The notes under the pieces were generated by a model. The model was not told where the DNA came from, searched no databases, and was given only the letters and a program-made list of their open reading frames with translations. From the NCBI GenBank assembly GCA_037013685.1, contig CM072886.1, positions 1,488,001 through 1,552,000 of the forward strand: DNA of 64,000 nt, written 5' to 3'. The translations under genes and the position numbers were made by a program. Shown here in pieces: positions 43,301 to 54,605 of the stretch. The stretch comes from Acridotheres tristis. Its lineage: Eukaryota > Chordata > Aves > Passeriformes > Sturnidae. Positions within the stretch are counted from its first letter, which is position 1. Each line of letters begins with the position of its first letter.

Positions 43301-46300
43301 GTGGCTTTACCATCTATCAGAGAGGGCAATCAAATTTTCCATAGGTGATATTTCACCCCGTCCTCTCTCATATTTTAAAATTCCTTTGGAAGAAGTTCCT
43401 ATCCCCATTTTACATTTTGTCCTCAGTTGTCCCCCTGAAGTCTCCAGCAGAGGTCACAAATGAATCATTTCTGCCATGAGCTAAACCAAACCTTTACTTG
43501 CAGAAATCCAGAAGTGAAAAAGGCTTTTTCAATATTTTTGTATTATTTTGCTAGTTTATTCCACTTGGGTTTACCAGGATAAAATAATCACCCAGTTTAG
43601 GCCACCAAAAATGCTATTCAGAGCAGTTGAGTGTGAGTTGGTGTTTTGGACAATCTTTGGAATGTTTTTTATTTTGTAAATTAATAAAACTGTCTTAGGC
43701 ACATCCCATTTCTCAGCAAACTTGCTGGGAAACATTATTTTGCCCCAAAATTTCTGATTAAAAGCAAAGGAGAAATAGGCATTGCAAGAGCAGCTCGTAT
43801 CCACTCTGACTAGTAATTAAATAATTGCACCATCAAATCACTCCCTCCCCTGAGGATTTTATGATAAGGGCAAGGCAGGGAGAAGGAGAAGGTTGAACTT
43901 GGATGTGTGACCTTAGGAAGGGCTCATCCACCAGTGATCCTCACACAGAGCTGCTCTTTGTCCTTTTCTCGGTGGCCTGGATCTCACCTTGTTGAGGAAT
44001 GGGAAAAATCCTATTATTATAATAATTTCTCACCCTGTTGAAGCTGGAGAGAACCTATTGGACCCCACACAACCCCTGAAATGGATGGGAATAAAATCCC
44101 ATTCTTGTCCTGGTGCAAGATCCCCCCAAGGCCCTGGAGAAGGGGACACAGGAGCAGGAGCCTGGGTGGCCCTGCCAGTGTCAAAGCAGCTTTTTCAGAA
44201 GCCCTTGAACAGTACTTAGGGCTGGATCTGCTGGCACATTTTTTATTTATTTTAATGCAGAGCATTTCTTTCTTGGCACTCAAGAGGCATTGAATCCATG
44301 ACTTAATCCGGCAGATCTGCACCAGAAAATCATCCAAGTGTATTGGCCAAAAGGGGTGGGGAAACAAAATAAAAGAGGGGGAAAAAAAAAATCAGCAACT
44401 GGTTTAAAGTCTAAATAACCGTGTTGGGTGACAGCTGCCAGGAGTGAGGCTGAAATCCTGAGTGGGAGATGAATGGAAATAACCCCAGACCACAGAGCTG
44501 GGGTGATATTTCCCACCCCATGTGGAGCCCACGTGGCCAGGCTGGGTTTGTGTGAGAAGAAAACAAGGACAGTAGTTCCAGAGAGGAACTGGAGCATGGT
44601 CCCACCACTTCTGATTGCAGCTGAGGTGGGATTGATCTCACCTGATGACAGGGATGAAAGTCAGCAGACAAATTAAGACCCCCAAATTGAGGTGTTCATA
44701 CAAAATGTCTTCTTAGGTGTTTGAGCTCCCAGGGCAAAGAGTGAAGGTGCTGGGCTTTGTCCAGGCACTTAAACCTGGAAGAATTCAATTTGAAAGATGT
44801 TTTTCCACAAGGACCAGAGCTCCTGAGCAAATACCTGTTGAAAACCTCTGCTGCACCTTCAAATTTCCTTCCAGATCCTCACCTGAGGAGGCAGCAGCCT
44901 GCAAAGAGACTGGAGCATCACCAGCACTGGGGATTATCCATCTGCTTGGATTGGCTCCATGTGACACAGGCACGCTGAAAATGCCAGGAATTGCCCCATT
45001 TTGCTTCAGGGAGGGCTCTGGAAGCCACAGCACTGCAGAGCATTAGAGGCTTTTCAGAGCCAGCTTTGTCACTCAAGAGGAAAACGATCCTGGGGAAGGT
45101 GGCAGCTTGCCACAAAAATGTTCCTGATCTTCACATGGCGTTCAGAGCTGAGAGCTGGGACGTGTCCTGACACAGAACTCCACTCCTGACACGCTCCACA
45201 GCCCTGCTTGGGAGATGGAGAGGCCTGGAGTGGACAGGAACACATTCAAACCTGGCCAATTGCAGTGGAGAAACCAAACATTGAGTGAGAAAAGGACCCA
45301 ACCCAGGACTAACCAGTCCCACATCCTTCAAGGGCCCACGTTGGAGTCACTGCTGGCCAGGGTGGGGACATGTCCAGGAGGGAGATTTGGTGGGATGGGT
45401 TGCCCTGAGAAGGTGCCTCTGCTGTTTCATTATTTGCTAAGATGGAAACAGATTTAGTGGAACGGGTTGCATTGGAAAGGAGAGAGCTGAGGATATAAAA
45501 CAAGAGGAACCCACAGGTTGGTCTCTTCTCAAGGCCCAATGGATTCGAGCCTGGCAATTGCACTAAAGGAAGTTTATGTTGGGATGTCACTGGGCAGGGC
45601 CATGCCAAGCACATCCAGCACTCCCACAGGCACTAAAACCCAAATCAAAAGGAGACTCAAACATCAGCTTGCAGGAAACTTTTGGGATTTGGGCAGCTGA
45701 AGAGGAACGTGTCAGAATTTAACCCTTCCAGCCCTCAGTGTCCTTGTGCCCAAATTTCCTCAGGGAGCCCTAAGGGCCATGAGTTACCTTTTTTCATGGG
45801 GTAAAGGTGGGGATGGTCCCAACTGGCCATGCAGAGGAGGACACAACCTGTGCCAGTGGCCTTGCAGCCCTGATGGCCACCAGGCACCAGAGATGTGCCC
45901 AGGGACTGTGCTGGGACCATCCCAGCAGTGTCAGGACACAGAAGGATTGTGGTGCTGAGAAATCCCATCAGCACAGTGGTGATTATGGAGAGGGATTTTC
46001 CAGATCCTATAAAAGACCAGTTCAAGGAGTGGGAAAGTGGACAGTGAACAGGGAGTGAAGCTGATGATGCTGCAAGCAGAGTCTGGAGCCAGGAAAATCT
46101 GCAGGGACCAGAGGGAGAGGAGGAGGAGGTGACCTCCCTGCTCAGGCCATGCCTAGGGGGAAGTCAGGGTTAACCTGGCCTGGAAAGTACACACAGGTGG
46201 GGTCCATAGGGTCTGGACACAAGGGATGAGGCTTCCATTCCAAACTGCCACGTCCAGGCTGCCGCTGGCACTCTCAGTTGCCCCTCCTCACACTGTTTGC

Positions 46301-46805
46301 AGGAGTTTTTTCACATGTCTGTCCTCACCTGCACGGCTTCAGCTAAAACACTGCTCAGGAGGACGTGATAAGGTGATGTCAAGGCTGTTTGCCAGCCTGC
46401 CCAGCAGCAAGAAGCTGCTTTGGCAGCCAGGAATGACAGGGAAAGAGGAGAAACGTGGCTGGCTGGCTGCCCTGGAAGCAGGGAGGACACTGGGGACGTC
46501 CATGGATTTTATCCAAAATGTCCAGTTACATGTGGGAGGTGAAGGACGAGCAGGGGTGGTCCACAGATCTTTACCACACCCAACATCACTCTGTAAAACC
46601 CAATTCCCTGCTCCAAGGAGTGTTTTAGTGGATCAAACTCCCAAAACTTGCTTGTCCCTCCTGGTGACTGGGGTGTGAGTGAGAGGGGAGGTTTTGGGGG
46701 TTTTGCACATCACTGGAGTGGGGCTCAGTCCCCAGGCACTCACTGGCATCTCCTGGGACAGTGGCATTTGCAGGGATGCTGTACCCGAGCACACATCACC
46801 GCCAT
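40376..46805. other. Long repeat-poor unique noncoding stretch
   Basis: In 6.4 kb I recognise no CR1, LTR or gene. Low-complexity patches: GGGA/GGAA at about 42248-42273, an A run at about 42927-42938 and a T run at about 43119-43130. 43560-43850 is AT-rich with 'gactagtaattaaataattg' and could be a conserved element. Many open frames of 80-195 codons occur on both strands (the longest at 41825-42412), none with a known domain. Confidence 0.5.
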
Positions 46806-46989
46806 CATAATTATTATTATTATTACTATTCATAATAATAATTATTAAAATATTGCTACCAGTAACTGCTCTAAGTTATTACTGAAGATGGCAGTGGAGG
46901 GGGTGGAATAGGAATTTTCTCAAAACAAATTCAGTGAGTTTTGTCCCCTGCTCTGCCTCACAGGGACACCTCAAAGCCTTAAATCAGTG
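46806..46989 (+). repeat. Duplicated segment, copy A
   Basis: Starts in an ATT/TAA trinucleotide patch, then 'aaaatattgctaccagtaac', 'tgctctaagttattactgaa', 'gatggcagtggagggggtgg' and 'ctcacagggacacctcaaag', ending at 'ccttaaatcagtg'. It matches 47820-47998 at roughly 90 percent by eye, while the flanks do not match. Confidence 0.92.
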
Positions 46990-47819
46990 GGAGAAATGCA
47001 AGATGCTCTTCCTGGGACAGCAGCAAGGCCATACTGAGTGTCCTGAGTGTCATACTGAGTGACCTGAGCAATTCCCTCACCCAGCAGGGATGTTGCCACC
47101 CAGCAGCCTCCAAGGTGAATTTTACAGTGAATTCTCAGTTTCTCTGTGCTCTGCAGTTCTTGGTTGCAGCTCAGGAGTCTTTGTTACAACCTGGATGTCC
47201 AAAACCAGGTCAGCTGTAGGCACCTGAGCTGTTTCCTGATGGAAAAGCACCTCCTGAAGAAATTCCCAGCTGGGGATGGCCAGCTGCTCTCACAGGAGAC
47301 AGGTGAGGAGTGACACAGGCATGAAGGTGGTGGCTGGTGTTAGATGGTTGTTGAATTATTATTCTCAATAATTAATATTATCAATTATTATCGCCACCAG
47401 CCACCACGCCTCACCCCCGTGCTGGCATTTGTGTGCTCTGAAAGTAAATTTGCTTTTCAAGGAGGCTGAAAAACGTGCACTTGAAGAGGAAGGGAATAGA
47501 CCCAACTCGTTTACACAAACAAGCAGGAGAACAGGCTTGTCACATTCCAGGCGTGCTTCCCCCGGCCGCCGGCCCCCTCCTGCTCCCATCAAGGCTTTTT
47601 CAAAAGAAATCCAGCATGGAAAGCTCCCCATCCCCAAAAATCCCGATGGGGATTTATTTGTGAGGTGGCCTGGTTGTATTTGTGCTCCCAGGGTAATTTT
47701 TCCATCCTTGCCTTACTTTGAAATATGAAGGGAAGGGGTTGAATTTTCCCCTTGGGAGGGCTGTCATCATCTCAGACCCTTCACTGAATGACATGGGATG
47801 GCCCTGTCCAGGCTGGGGA
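46990..47819. other. Unique noncoding sequence between the duplicated segments
   Basis: A short repeat 'catactgagtg' lies at 47030-47060 and an ATT-rich patch at 47355-47390. 47430-47650 is GC-mixed with 'cccccggccgccggccccc' and a FOX-like 'gtttacacaaacaag', possibly a conserved element. No gene recognised. Confidence 0.45.
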
Positions 47820-47998
47820 ACTTATTAATATTATTAATAATAATTATTATTATTAAAATATTGCTAGCAGTAACTGCTCTAAATTATTACTGAAGGTGGC
47901 AGTGGAGGGGATGGAACAGGAACTTTCTCACGACAAAACCAGTGAGTTTTGTCCCCTCTTCTGCCTCACAGGGACACCTCAAAGCCTTAAATCAGTGT
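47820..47998 (+). repeat. Duplicated segment, copy B
   Basis: Same order as copy A: an ATT/TAA patch, 'aaaatattgctagcagtaac', 'tgctctaaattattactgaa', 'ggtggcagtggaggggatgg' and 'ctcacagggacacctcaaag', ending at the same 'ccttaaatcagtg'. The offset is about 1,009 bp, same orientation. Differences are mostly single bases, with a small change in length of the ATT patch. Confidence 0.92.
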
Positions 47999-48189
47999 CC
48001 AAAGGAGAGAGGCTGCACTCCCCATTGGGGAACATTCCCGGATCCTCTCTCTGGGAGGATTCCAGTGAATCCCACCGGCACCTCAGTGATGCTCCCTTGG
48101 GATGCCTCGGTCTGGGAGCCCGCAGGGGAGGCTGAGCCTCGGTTTGCAGGGCTGGGGAAGAGAAAATCCAGGGGGGAAATCAGATAAGG

Positions 48190-48540
48190 CACATTCCTGG
48201 GCGCACGTTACTGGAATGACTCCGTGTCCCAGCGCTAATGCCCATACTTGACCGAGGAGCTGCACGAACCCACTTGATTTATGGAGCAGAGGCACAGGCA
48301 GAGCCAGCCCGAGCAGGGAGGGTGTTTTCCCACCCCCTGTACAACAGGGACAATGTCTCTGCTGTGTGCGAAGTGCCAGAGAAAATGGGAAATGCCAGGA
48401 GGGAGATAAGCGCTGCTCCAGCCAGGAAAGCAAACCCGGTGCGTGTCCATCACTCCTCGGCTCTTTATCAGCCACCTGGGCACCTGGGCCAGGGGATCCT
48501 GCTGCCTCGGGGCTGGCAGACACAGAAATAATTCAATATT
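48190..48540. promoter_or_regulatory. CNE-like block with several CpGs
   Basis: 'gggcgcacgttactgg', 'ccagcgctaatgcccatac', 'ttgaccgaggagctgcacg', 'cacttgatttatggagcag', 'ggagggagataagcgctgc' and 'ggctctttatcagccacc' (GATA and homeodomain-like words). CpG is denser than in surrounding DNA and no repeats are present. Texture suggests a conserved element. Confidence 0.25.
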
Positions 48541-48756
48541 GATGAGGGGAAAGCAGCTCAGCCTCACCCCACACCACAGGGCTGCCCTTGTTCACCCCAC
48601 AGTCGATGGGCACCAGTAATGATCGACCTTCACGGGTCTCCATCATCCCCAGGGCTCCTCCACCCACCTCCCAACACCAAATCGGTTTTCCCTCTTTTTT
48701 GCTGGATACTTGGCAGAGAAAATTTCAGGATGTTGTAATTGTGTTCAGCACATGTC

Positions 48757-48962
48757 TCAGAAACTGGGTTGGAAGGAATTTTAAAGACCATTAATTCCAA
48801 CCCCTGCCATGGGCAGGGAGCCCTTCCATTATCCCAGGTTTCTCCAAGCCTGATCCAACCTTGGACACTTCCAGGGATGGGACAACCACATCTTCTCTGT
48901 GCATCCTATGCCAGTCCTTCATCACCCTCATATTCTGGAATTTTTTCCTAATAACTGATTTA
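48757..48962 (-). mobile_element. CR1 LINE, 3' fragment (antisense)
   Basis: 'aaactgggttggaagg', 'aattttaaagaccattaatt', 'ccaacccctgccatgggcag', 'tccaagcctgatccaacctt', 'ggacacttccagggatggga' and 'tcatcaccctcatattctgg'. Its tail repeat is lost and it carries several mismatches, so it is older than the copy at 39.1 kb. Confidence 0.92.
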
Positions 48963-50385
48963 AAAGCTCCTCTGTCAGTTGAACCATCATCCCTGTGGAT
49001 GAGAGTTTGATTGGTCTCATTTTGCAGAGGAAACTGAGGCACAAAAGAGACAGGGTGACATCCATTCTCTGGATGAGTGACCAGGCCTGAAAAAGGGCTG
49101 GAATTGCCTTTGGTGATGCTTCAGCTTCCCTGGGAGAAATTTCTTTGCCTTCACACTTCAAGCTGGAGGGGGAATTCAGAAGGGTCTGATGTGAAATGCC
49201 CCACTGGGATCCAGCCCTGAGAGCTGAGATTTGGGGCTGTTTATTTTCTGATCCCAAGAGAAATCGGGGTAATGCAAGGACTCAGAAACATCAGAAACAC
49301 GAGCTGCCAGCTCCTGTATGCTCTGTGCCTCAGTTTCTCCACCTCCCAAGGGATGAACTCTGCTTTGTTCCCCTCCATCCCAGCAGAAATCCATGGGGAA
49401 AAAAGAGAGCTGGCAGCGTGGCTCCAGCAGCCTGGCTGTTCCTCAGCAGCTCAGCCTAAATCTGTGCTGGGCTCAGCTCTCAGCACTGCCCGAGGTGCTG
49501 TGATTATCAGCCCAAACCCAATGCTTTGGGCTGTGCTGCTATGGCCCCGAAATTCCAACCCTCTGACCACCAACTCTGTCCATCCCAGCCATGGAGTTTC
49601 CTGGCTTGCAGCTTGTTTACACACATTTCCTCCCCGAGCTGTGACTCAGGCCTCAGGTATTTGAGAATTTGGTCACTCCTGAGCTAAGTCACCTTCCCAG
49701 CACTGGGAGGGACTTTGGAAATCCTCAATGGAGCACCCAAGTTCCCACCACCCCTGGCTACAGCACGGTTTCCTCTGTCCCAGACATCCTGGAGTGATGG
49801 AGAATCCTGCAAGGGATGACCCCAATATGTGCCTTGACACCAAAGGGAGTTTTTTTTGTGCTGGGGCCAGGACAGAGAAACCAGACCCACATCTTTCAGG
49901 TCCAGCTTGAAAAAGCAGCAGCAGAAGCATCTCCTTTAGGGCCAGCCTGATGTTTCTTGGCTGGGGGTAGAAGGCATGAGGTCTTGGGGCTCAGTGTGGG
50001 TTTGTCCTGGCACGGGGATGGTGTGGGACATGGACACCAGGTCCTGCACTGAACTCACTGATCCTTGACCTGCTCCAAAATTACCCCCTGGGAAGAGAAT
50101 TCAACGCTACATCCATGCCCAGATGCACCCAGCAAAGAGCAGGAGTTCAGCTGAGTTGGGAATTGGACATTTTCTGGAGCCCAGGCACCTCTAGACTCCA
50201 AAGAGTCCAATTGATCTGCAGAATTCCATGGAATGTCACAAACAGAAGCTGGGCCCAGGCACAGCTGCCAAGGGCCTGAAATCTGGGAGGGAGGGATCCA
50301 GAACTGAGCCTGATGTGAAGGTTCTCCTTTAATTCACAGCAGATTCCACCCAGGTGAGGGACAGCCCACACGTGGCACTGAGACA
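48963..50385. other. Unique noncoding sequence
   Basis: No family or exon recognised. Open frames on both strands at 49172-49930 show no domain. Confidence 0.5.
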
Positions 50386-50556
50386 CACTGGCATGGATTC
50401 CCAGAGAAGCTGTGGCTGCCCCTGGATCCCTGGAAGTGTCCAAGGCCAGGCTGGACAGGGCTTGGAGCAACCTGGGATAGTGGGAATTGTCCTTGCCATG
50501 GCAGGGGTGCAATAAGAAGAGCCTTAAGGTCCCTTCCAACCCAAACCATTCTGTGG
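50386..50556 (+). mobile_element. CR1 LINE, 3' fragment
   Basis: 'cactggcatggattccca', 'gagaagctgtggctgcccct', 'ggaagtgtccaaggccaggc', 'tggacagggcttggagcaac', 'gccttaaggtcccttccaac' and 'ccaaaccattctgtgg'. Common subfamily, well preserved. Confidence 0.95.
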
Positions 50557-51418
50557 TGAGGTAAACTGAGGCAGCAGTTTGTGAGAAGCTGGAGGCTCCT
50601 GCTCAGCCTTTCTCAGAAATACAAAAGGTATTTCCCACAGACACAACCAGGGCTGAGAGACCACAACATAAACATCCCTTTGAATCACTGTGGAAAAGCA
50701 CTTTGGTGCCTAAACCTATTCCACGAGGTCCAAACATGGACATGGGTGAGGGATGGGGAATCTGCCAGGGAAGGAGGAACATGCAAAGCTTTGCACCTAC
50801 AGCAGGTGGGGACAAGCCAGAAGAGCCCTGTGCCACCACAGTGGGCTCAGATGAGAGATCCCAAGGATGTCCCTCATCCCTGGAGAACCCCCAGCACGTC
50901 CTGGCAGCCAGCCTGTCCGTGAAGCAGGACAGCAGCCCCCGGAGAGCCCGGACTGACCCCTGTGTGTCCATCCATCACCTCCTAATCCCCAACCTCTGAC
51001 CTCCCTCCTTTGTGCCGCCCAGGGGAAAACTCCCGTGCTAAGGCAACAAGGAAATGACCCGGAGTGTGATCCCCCTGATCCCTGCTCCACCTCCCGGGAT
51101 GGGCCGTGTCCCCCCCAGCCAGACCCTCATCCCAGGTCACCAGGGACGGTCCCCTGAGCATCACCAAGGGCTGGCGACCCGGCTGAGTGCTGGAAAAGAG
51201 CTGCTCTGCCCCAGATTCCCTTCTGTGAGGCAAGGATGGAGAGGATGAAATATGAGCAGGGTGGTTTTTTGTTCCTTCATGTCTAGGGTCGCTGCTCCAT
51301 CTAGTGTTGGAAATGTCCCTCCGGCAGCCACCGCCGGGAAGGGACAGCCTGGAAAACGCGACACTGAGAACTTTTTGGAGGAGCACAAAGTCCTGGTCAC
51401 TTCATTCTGTTTGGTTTC
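50557..51418. other. Unique noncoding sequence
   Basis: No recognised family. It becomes GC-rich at 50930-51200. The open frames there (up to 134 codons, minus strand) have no domain. Confidence 0.5.
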
Positions 51419-51521
51419 CTGGGGGTTTTTTTTGTTTTGTTTTGGGTTTTTTTGTTTTGTTTTGGTTTGGTTTTTGTTGTTGTTGTTGTTGTTTTGTTTT
51501 TGTTTTTGTTTTTTTTTGTTG
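51419..51521. repeat. T/G-rich simple repeat
   Basis: About 100 bases of TTTTG/TTTGG words, with a (TTG)n part at about 51475-51491 and long T runs. The Phe/Val/Leu-rich open frames across it are artefacts. Confidence 0.95.
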
Positions 51522-52514
51522 CAGAGAAGTTCTGTCTCTCTTCTCTTACACATCCCAAAAGCTTTGCTGGTGAGCTCCAAAGATGCCACAGAAGGAGCTG
51601 GAGAGTCAGATCAAATCCGAGTGCTCAAGTGTGGGCAGTCAGTTCATTCTCAGATCTCAAACGTGACACCTCGACCCCCAAATGAAGCTTTGGGTTCAGG
51701 GGAAATCAGGAAAACCCTCTGGCAAAGACTGCCACCACAAAAGGGAAGAATTTGTGGTGACACAAAAGTACCATCATCAGGGCTCAGGGTAAACTCTCTC
51801 ATTTTGGGAGGGCAGCTGTGCCTTTCTCCAAGGAATTCGAGCAGGAAAGATTATTTTCAACCTCTCTGTAAACCTTGCAGCAATCTCAGACCAGCCTGAG
51901 ATCAAGCCATTCTCAAGTTTTGGGGGTGAAACAGAGGAAATTGGCTCCTTTTTCAAAAAGAGCCCAAAATGACCATTTGTGACTCAGCTGGGTCTGCCAT
52001 CCCTGGGTCACCATCCCTGCAGAAACCTCCAGGCTGTGGGAAAGGGAGGAAAGGAAGCCCTTACCCAGCATTTTCAGAGAGCTGGAGAGTTCTGATCCTG
52101 CTCCAGGGGAGGTAGGAGCAGGTCACACTCATGGGGACACCCAAACTGCAGAGCTGATGTTGGGAACCAAAAGTGCCTTCCCCAGTCAGCAGAGTGAGAT
52201 GGGCTCTGTTGGGGCAACTCTGGTTTGAAATCCTTGGAGAATCATGATGCTATTGGAGCATTTCTGAAAAATAAAGAAATAAAAAACCCCAAGCTTCCCC
52301 CATCCCCGAATAATTATCTGAAACAGTCATGCTCCCAAAATAAAATGGATTTTTTTTCTAGCTTTCAAATAACACTGGTTGCTTCCAAATTGTTTTCCTG
52401 AATTGTCTGTGACAGCAGAGTGAAATTTTTAAAATGCTAGAGTGGGAGAGTAATTTTTGTTGTTTAGGAAGCACCACACATGGATCTGGGTTGATGCCAG
52501 AATAGGACCTTTGG
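51522..52514. other. Unique noncoding sequence
   Basis: No family or exon recognised. Confidence 0.5.
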
Positions 52515-52859
52515 GACATTAACAGAGCCTTCCTGTACTGAAGGGAGACTAATAAGAAAGAGGGACAGAGACTTTTTAAACAGGCAGGTAGTGACAGTAC
52601 AAGGGAGAATAGTTTTAAACTAAAAGAGGTGAGATTTAGATGAGATATTTGGAAGAAATCCTTCCCTGTGAGGGAGGTGAGGCCCTGGCACAGGTTACCC
52701 AGAGAAGCTGTGGCTGCCCCTGGATCCCTGGAAGTGCCCAAGGCCAGGCTGGACAGGGCTTGGAGCACCTGGGACAGTGGAAGGTGTCCCTGTCCACGGT
52801 AGGGGCTGGAACTGGATGATCTTTGATGTCCTTTCCACCCCAAACCGTTCTGGGATTCT
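52515..52859 (+). mobile_element. CR1 LINE, 3' fragment
   Basis: 'gccttcctgtactgaaggg', 'gagactaataagaaagaggg', 'gttttaaactaaaagaggtg', 'agatttagatgagatatttg', 'gaagaaatccttccctgtga', 'tggatccctggaagtgccca', 'ggatgatctttgatgtcct' and 'ccaaaccgttctgggattct'. About 345 bp, covering the end of ORF2-proximal sequence and the full 3' UTR. Confidence 0.96.
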
Positions 52860-53269
52860 CCTTCAGAACCTCCAGTGGTGTCCCAGGTGCCAGGACAGAG
52901 CCAGGAGTGGCAGCTCTGGGCTTTGCTGAACCTCTCCAGCTATCACAGGACCAGGAAGAGCCTCCAAACCCAGGGACAGACAGGACAGGAGCAGAGACCC
53001 CTCGTGTCTGAGGGCTGTGGGATCAATCAGGTGGGAAGGGAACCTTGCCCAAAACACGAGGGATTGGGTCAGACCAAGAGGGGCAGGACATCACCCCGAT
53101 GTGCCTTGAAGGCTCTCTCTGCCCTTTGCTTTATTCCTGATGCCAGTGAAGGGAATGCGGATGGAGGAATTGCTCCCGCACGGCAGGTGGTGACCACCCA
53201 CATCTCGGGCTCAGGAGTAGGGCAGGGATTTTGGGGTCCAGGTGTTTGGCAGTGTTACATCATCACTTC
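52860..53269. other. Unique noncoding sequence
   Basis: Part of a 266-codon plus-strand open frame (52875-53675) which runs on from the CR1 end through the CNE candidate. It shows no domain, no amphipathic or signal features I trust, and competing frames overlap it. Confidence 0.5.
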
Positions 53270-53780
53270 TCACTCTAGAAACAGGGAGAAACGGAGGGAA
53301 TCTGCAGGAGCGGGAGCTGGCAGGGAGCACAAACCCCTCTGTGCATCCCCTGTCCCCGTCCAGCCCCGCGCACCTCCTGCCACAGCTGCCCCAGCGCCAC
53401 CGAGGAGTTTAATCACATCATACCTTAAAGCCAGGGACGTGTCCGGAGGAGCTGAATGCGCTCTTGAATACAATTTCCCAGCAAATGGTTATTTTGAATG
53501 GGAGGTTTGCCCAGGACATGAGATCGCCCAGCCCTCGGGTATTTCTCTCGGCATTACACACTCTGAATGCTCCGAGACAAGAAGTTACACAGAGAACGCC
53601 TTTTGTCTGCCAGCACAATCTGCTTTTTTCTTCCAAGGGGGCCGAGATAATTGGAGCTGCGAAGCGCTACCTTAACGCTCTTCCACCAGTCATGGACTTA
53701 ATTCTGGGGAGAATAACTCCCCGCAGTTATTGCCATAAAGCGACGCAGCGATTCAGAGAGCCCTTTTCACTCGCCGATGC
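53270..53780. promoter_or_regulatory. Best CNE candidate, locally CpG-rich
   Basis: Repeat-free. 53270-53410 is GC-rich with CpGs ('ccagccccgcgcacctc'). 53410-53780 then has 'gtttaatcacatcatacctt', 'gaatgcgctcttgaatac', 'aaatggttattttgaatggg', 'ggccgagataattggagctg', 'gcgaagcgctaccttaacgc', 'catggacttaattctgggg' and 'cataaagcgacgcagcg'. The retained CpGs within AT-containing sequence, in a region otherwise CpG-poor, suggest constraint or hypomethylation. An enhancer or an unannotated first exon/promoter is possible. Confidence 0.38.
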
Positions 53781-54386
53781 CGGGGGGACCACCCAGGCTC
53801 CGGCAGGACAAAGCCACCCCGCAGCCCGCTGCGAGGGACAGAGCGACCCCGGGCCGTGGGGAGGGATGGTTCTGCTCTGGTCCCCCCCCGCCCAGGTTTG
53901 GGGCAGGGATGCAGGTCGGAGCCTCAGAGCATCCCACAAGGATGAGGCACGTGTAGAAAGGGATGTCGGGCTCGGCACGGGGCTTTGCTGGACCCGGTGT
54001 GTGAGCAAAGCCTGGGGGTAGAGGGATTTGGTTTTTTAGGGGTGCTCAGAGGCAGCCGCCCCCTCTTTGCCACCTCTTCCCCACTGCTGTGCTCGTGCAT
54101 CAGCTGCAGAGGCGTTTGCCAGATCAGGAATGCAAATCTACGCATATAAATCCATAGAAATATATGTTAAGGGGGGGATGGGGGTGGAAATCAACCCTTT
54201 TTTACTGCCATTATCTGGTTTCTACTCGCATGGAATGGGACTGGACAGTCTCCCCTTCTCCCATCCTCTTGGTACCCTGGAGGGAGTGATCCTCAGACAT
54301 CAGCTCCCTGACCCCACAGATAGCAGCTGTCCAGAAATCTAAATTAATTCTGGCAGAAACAAACCTGGAGAAGGGCTGAGCCACAT
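53781..54386. other. Unique sequence, GC-rich then AT-mixed
   Basis: GC-rich with CpGs to about 53900 ('ccccgcagcccgctgcgagg' and a C8 run), then mixed. 54128-54190 is AT-rich with 'tacgcatataaatcc' and a G-rich run. No gene recognised. Confidence 0.5.
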
Positions 54387-54605
54387 CCCTGAACCCCATC
54401 CCTGAACCCCATCCCTGATCCACATACCTGATCCAAATCCCTGAGCCCTATCCCTGATCCCTGAACCCCATTCCTGAGCCACATCCCTGATCCAAATCCC
54501 TGAGCCCTATCCCTGATCCACATCCTTGATCCACATCCCTGAGCCCTATCCCTGAACCCCATCCCTGATCCACATCCCTGATCCCCATCCCTGATCCACA
54601 TCCCC
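54387..54605. repeat. 13-bp minisatellite
   Basis: About seventeen imperfect copies of a unit near CCCTGATCCACAT / CCCTGAACCCCAT / CCCTGAGCCCTAT. Most are 13 bp, some shortened to 7-12 bp. On the minus strand it gives a Gly/Met/Trp-rich repetitive frame (GMWIRD-type), an artefact. Variant units recur in blocks, showing unequal-exchange growth. Confidence 0.96.

Noticed and set aside
51252..51899. 215-codon open frame with a hydrophobic segment like a membrane protein
   Set aside because: The hydrophobic Phe/Val/Leu stretch is the translation of a T/G simple repeat.
52875..53675. 266-codon open frame, the longest single frame
   Set aside because: Begins at the very end of a CR1 element and overlaps other open frames; low stop density is explained by GC content. 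The underlying DNA is better read as a CNE candidate.
53464..54021. 186-codon frame that might be an exon of a conserved gene
   Set aside because: I see no recognisable protein family, and the frame runs through GC-rich unique DNA with competing frames.
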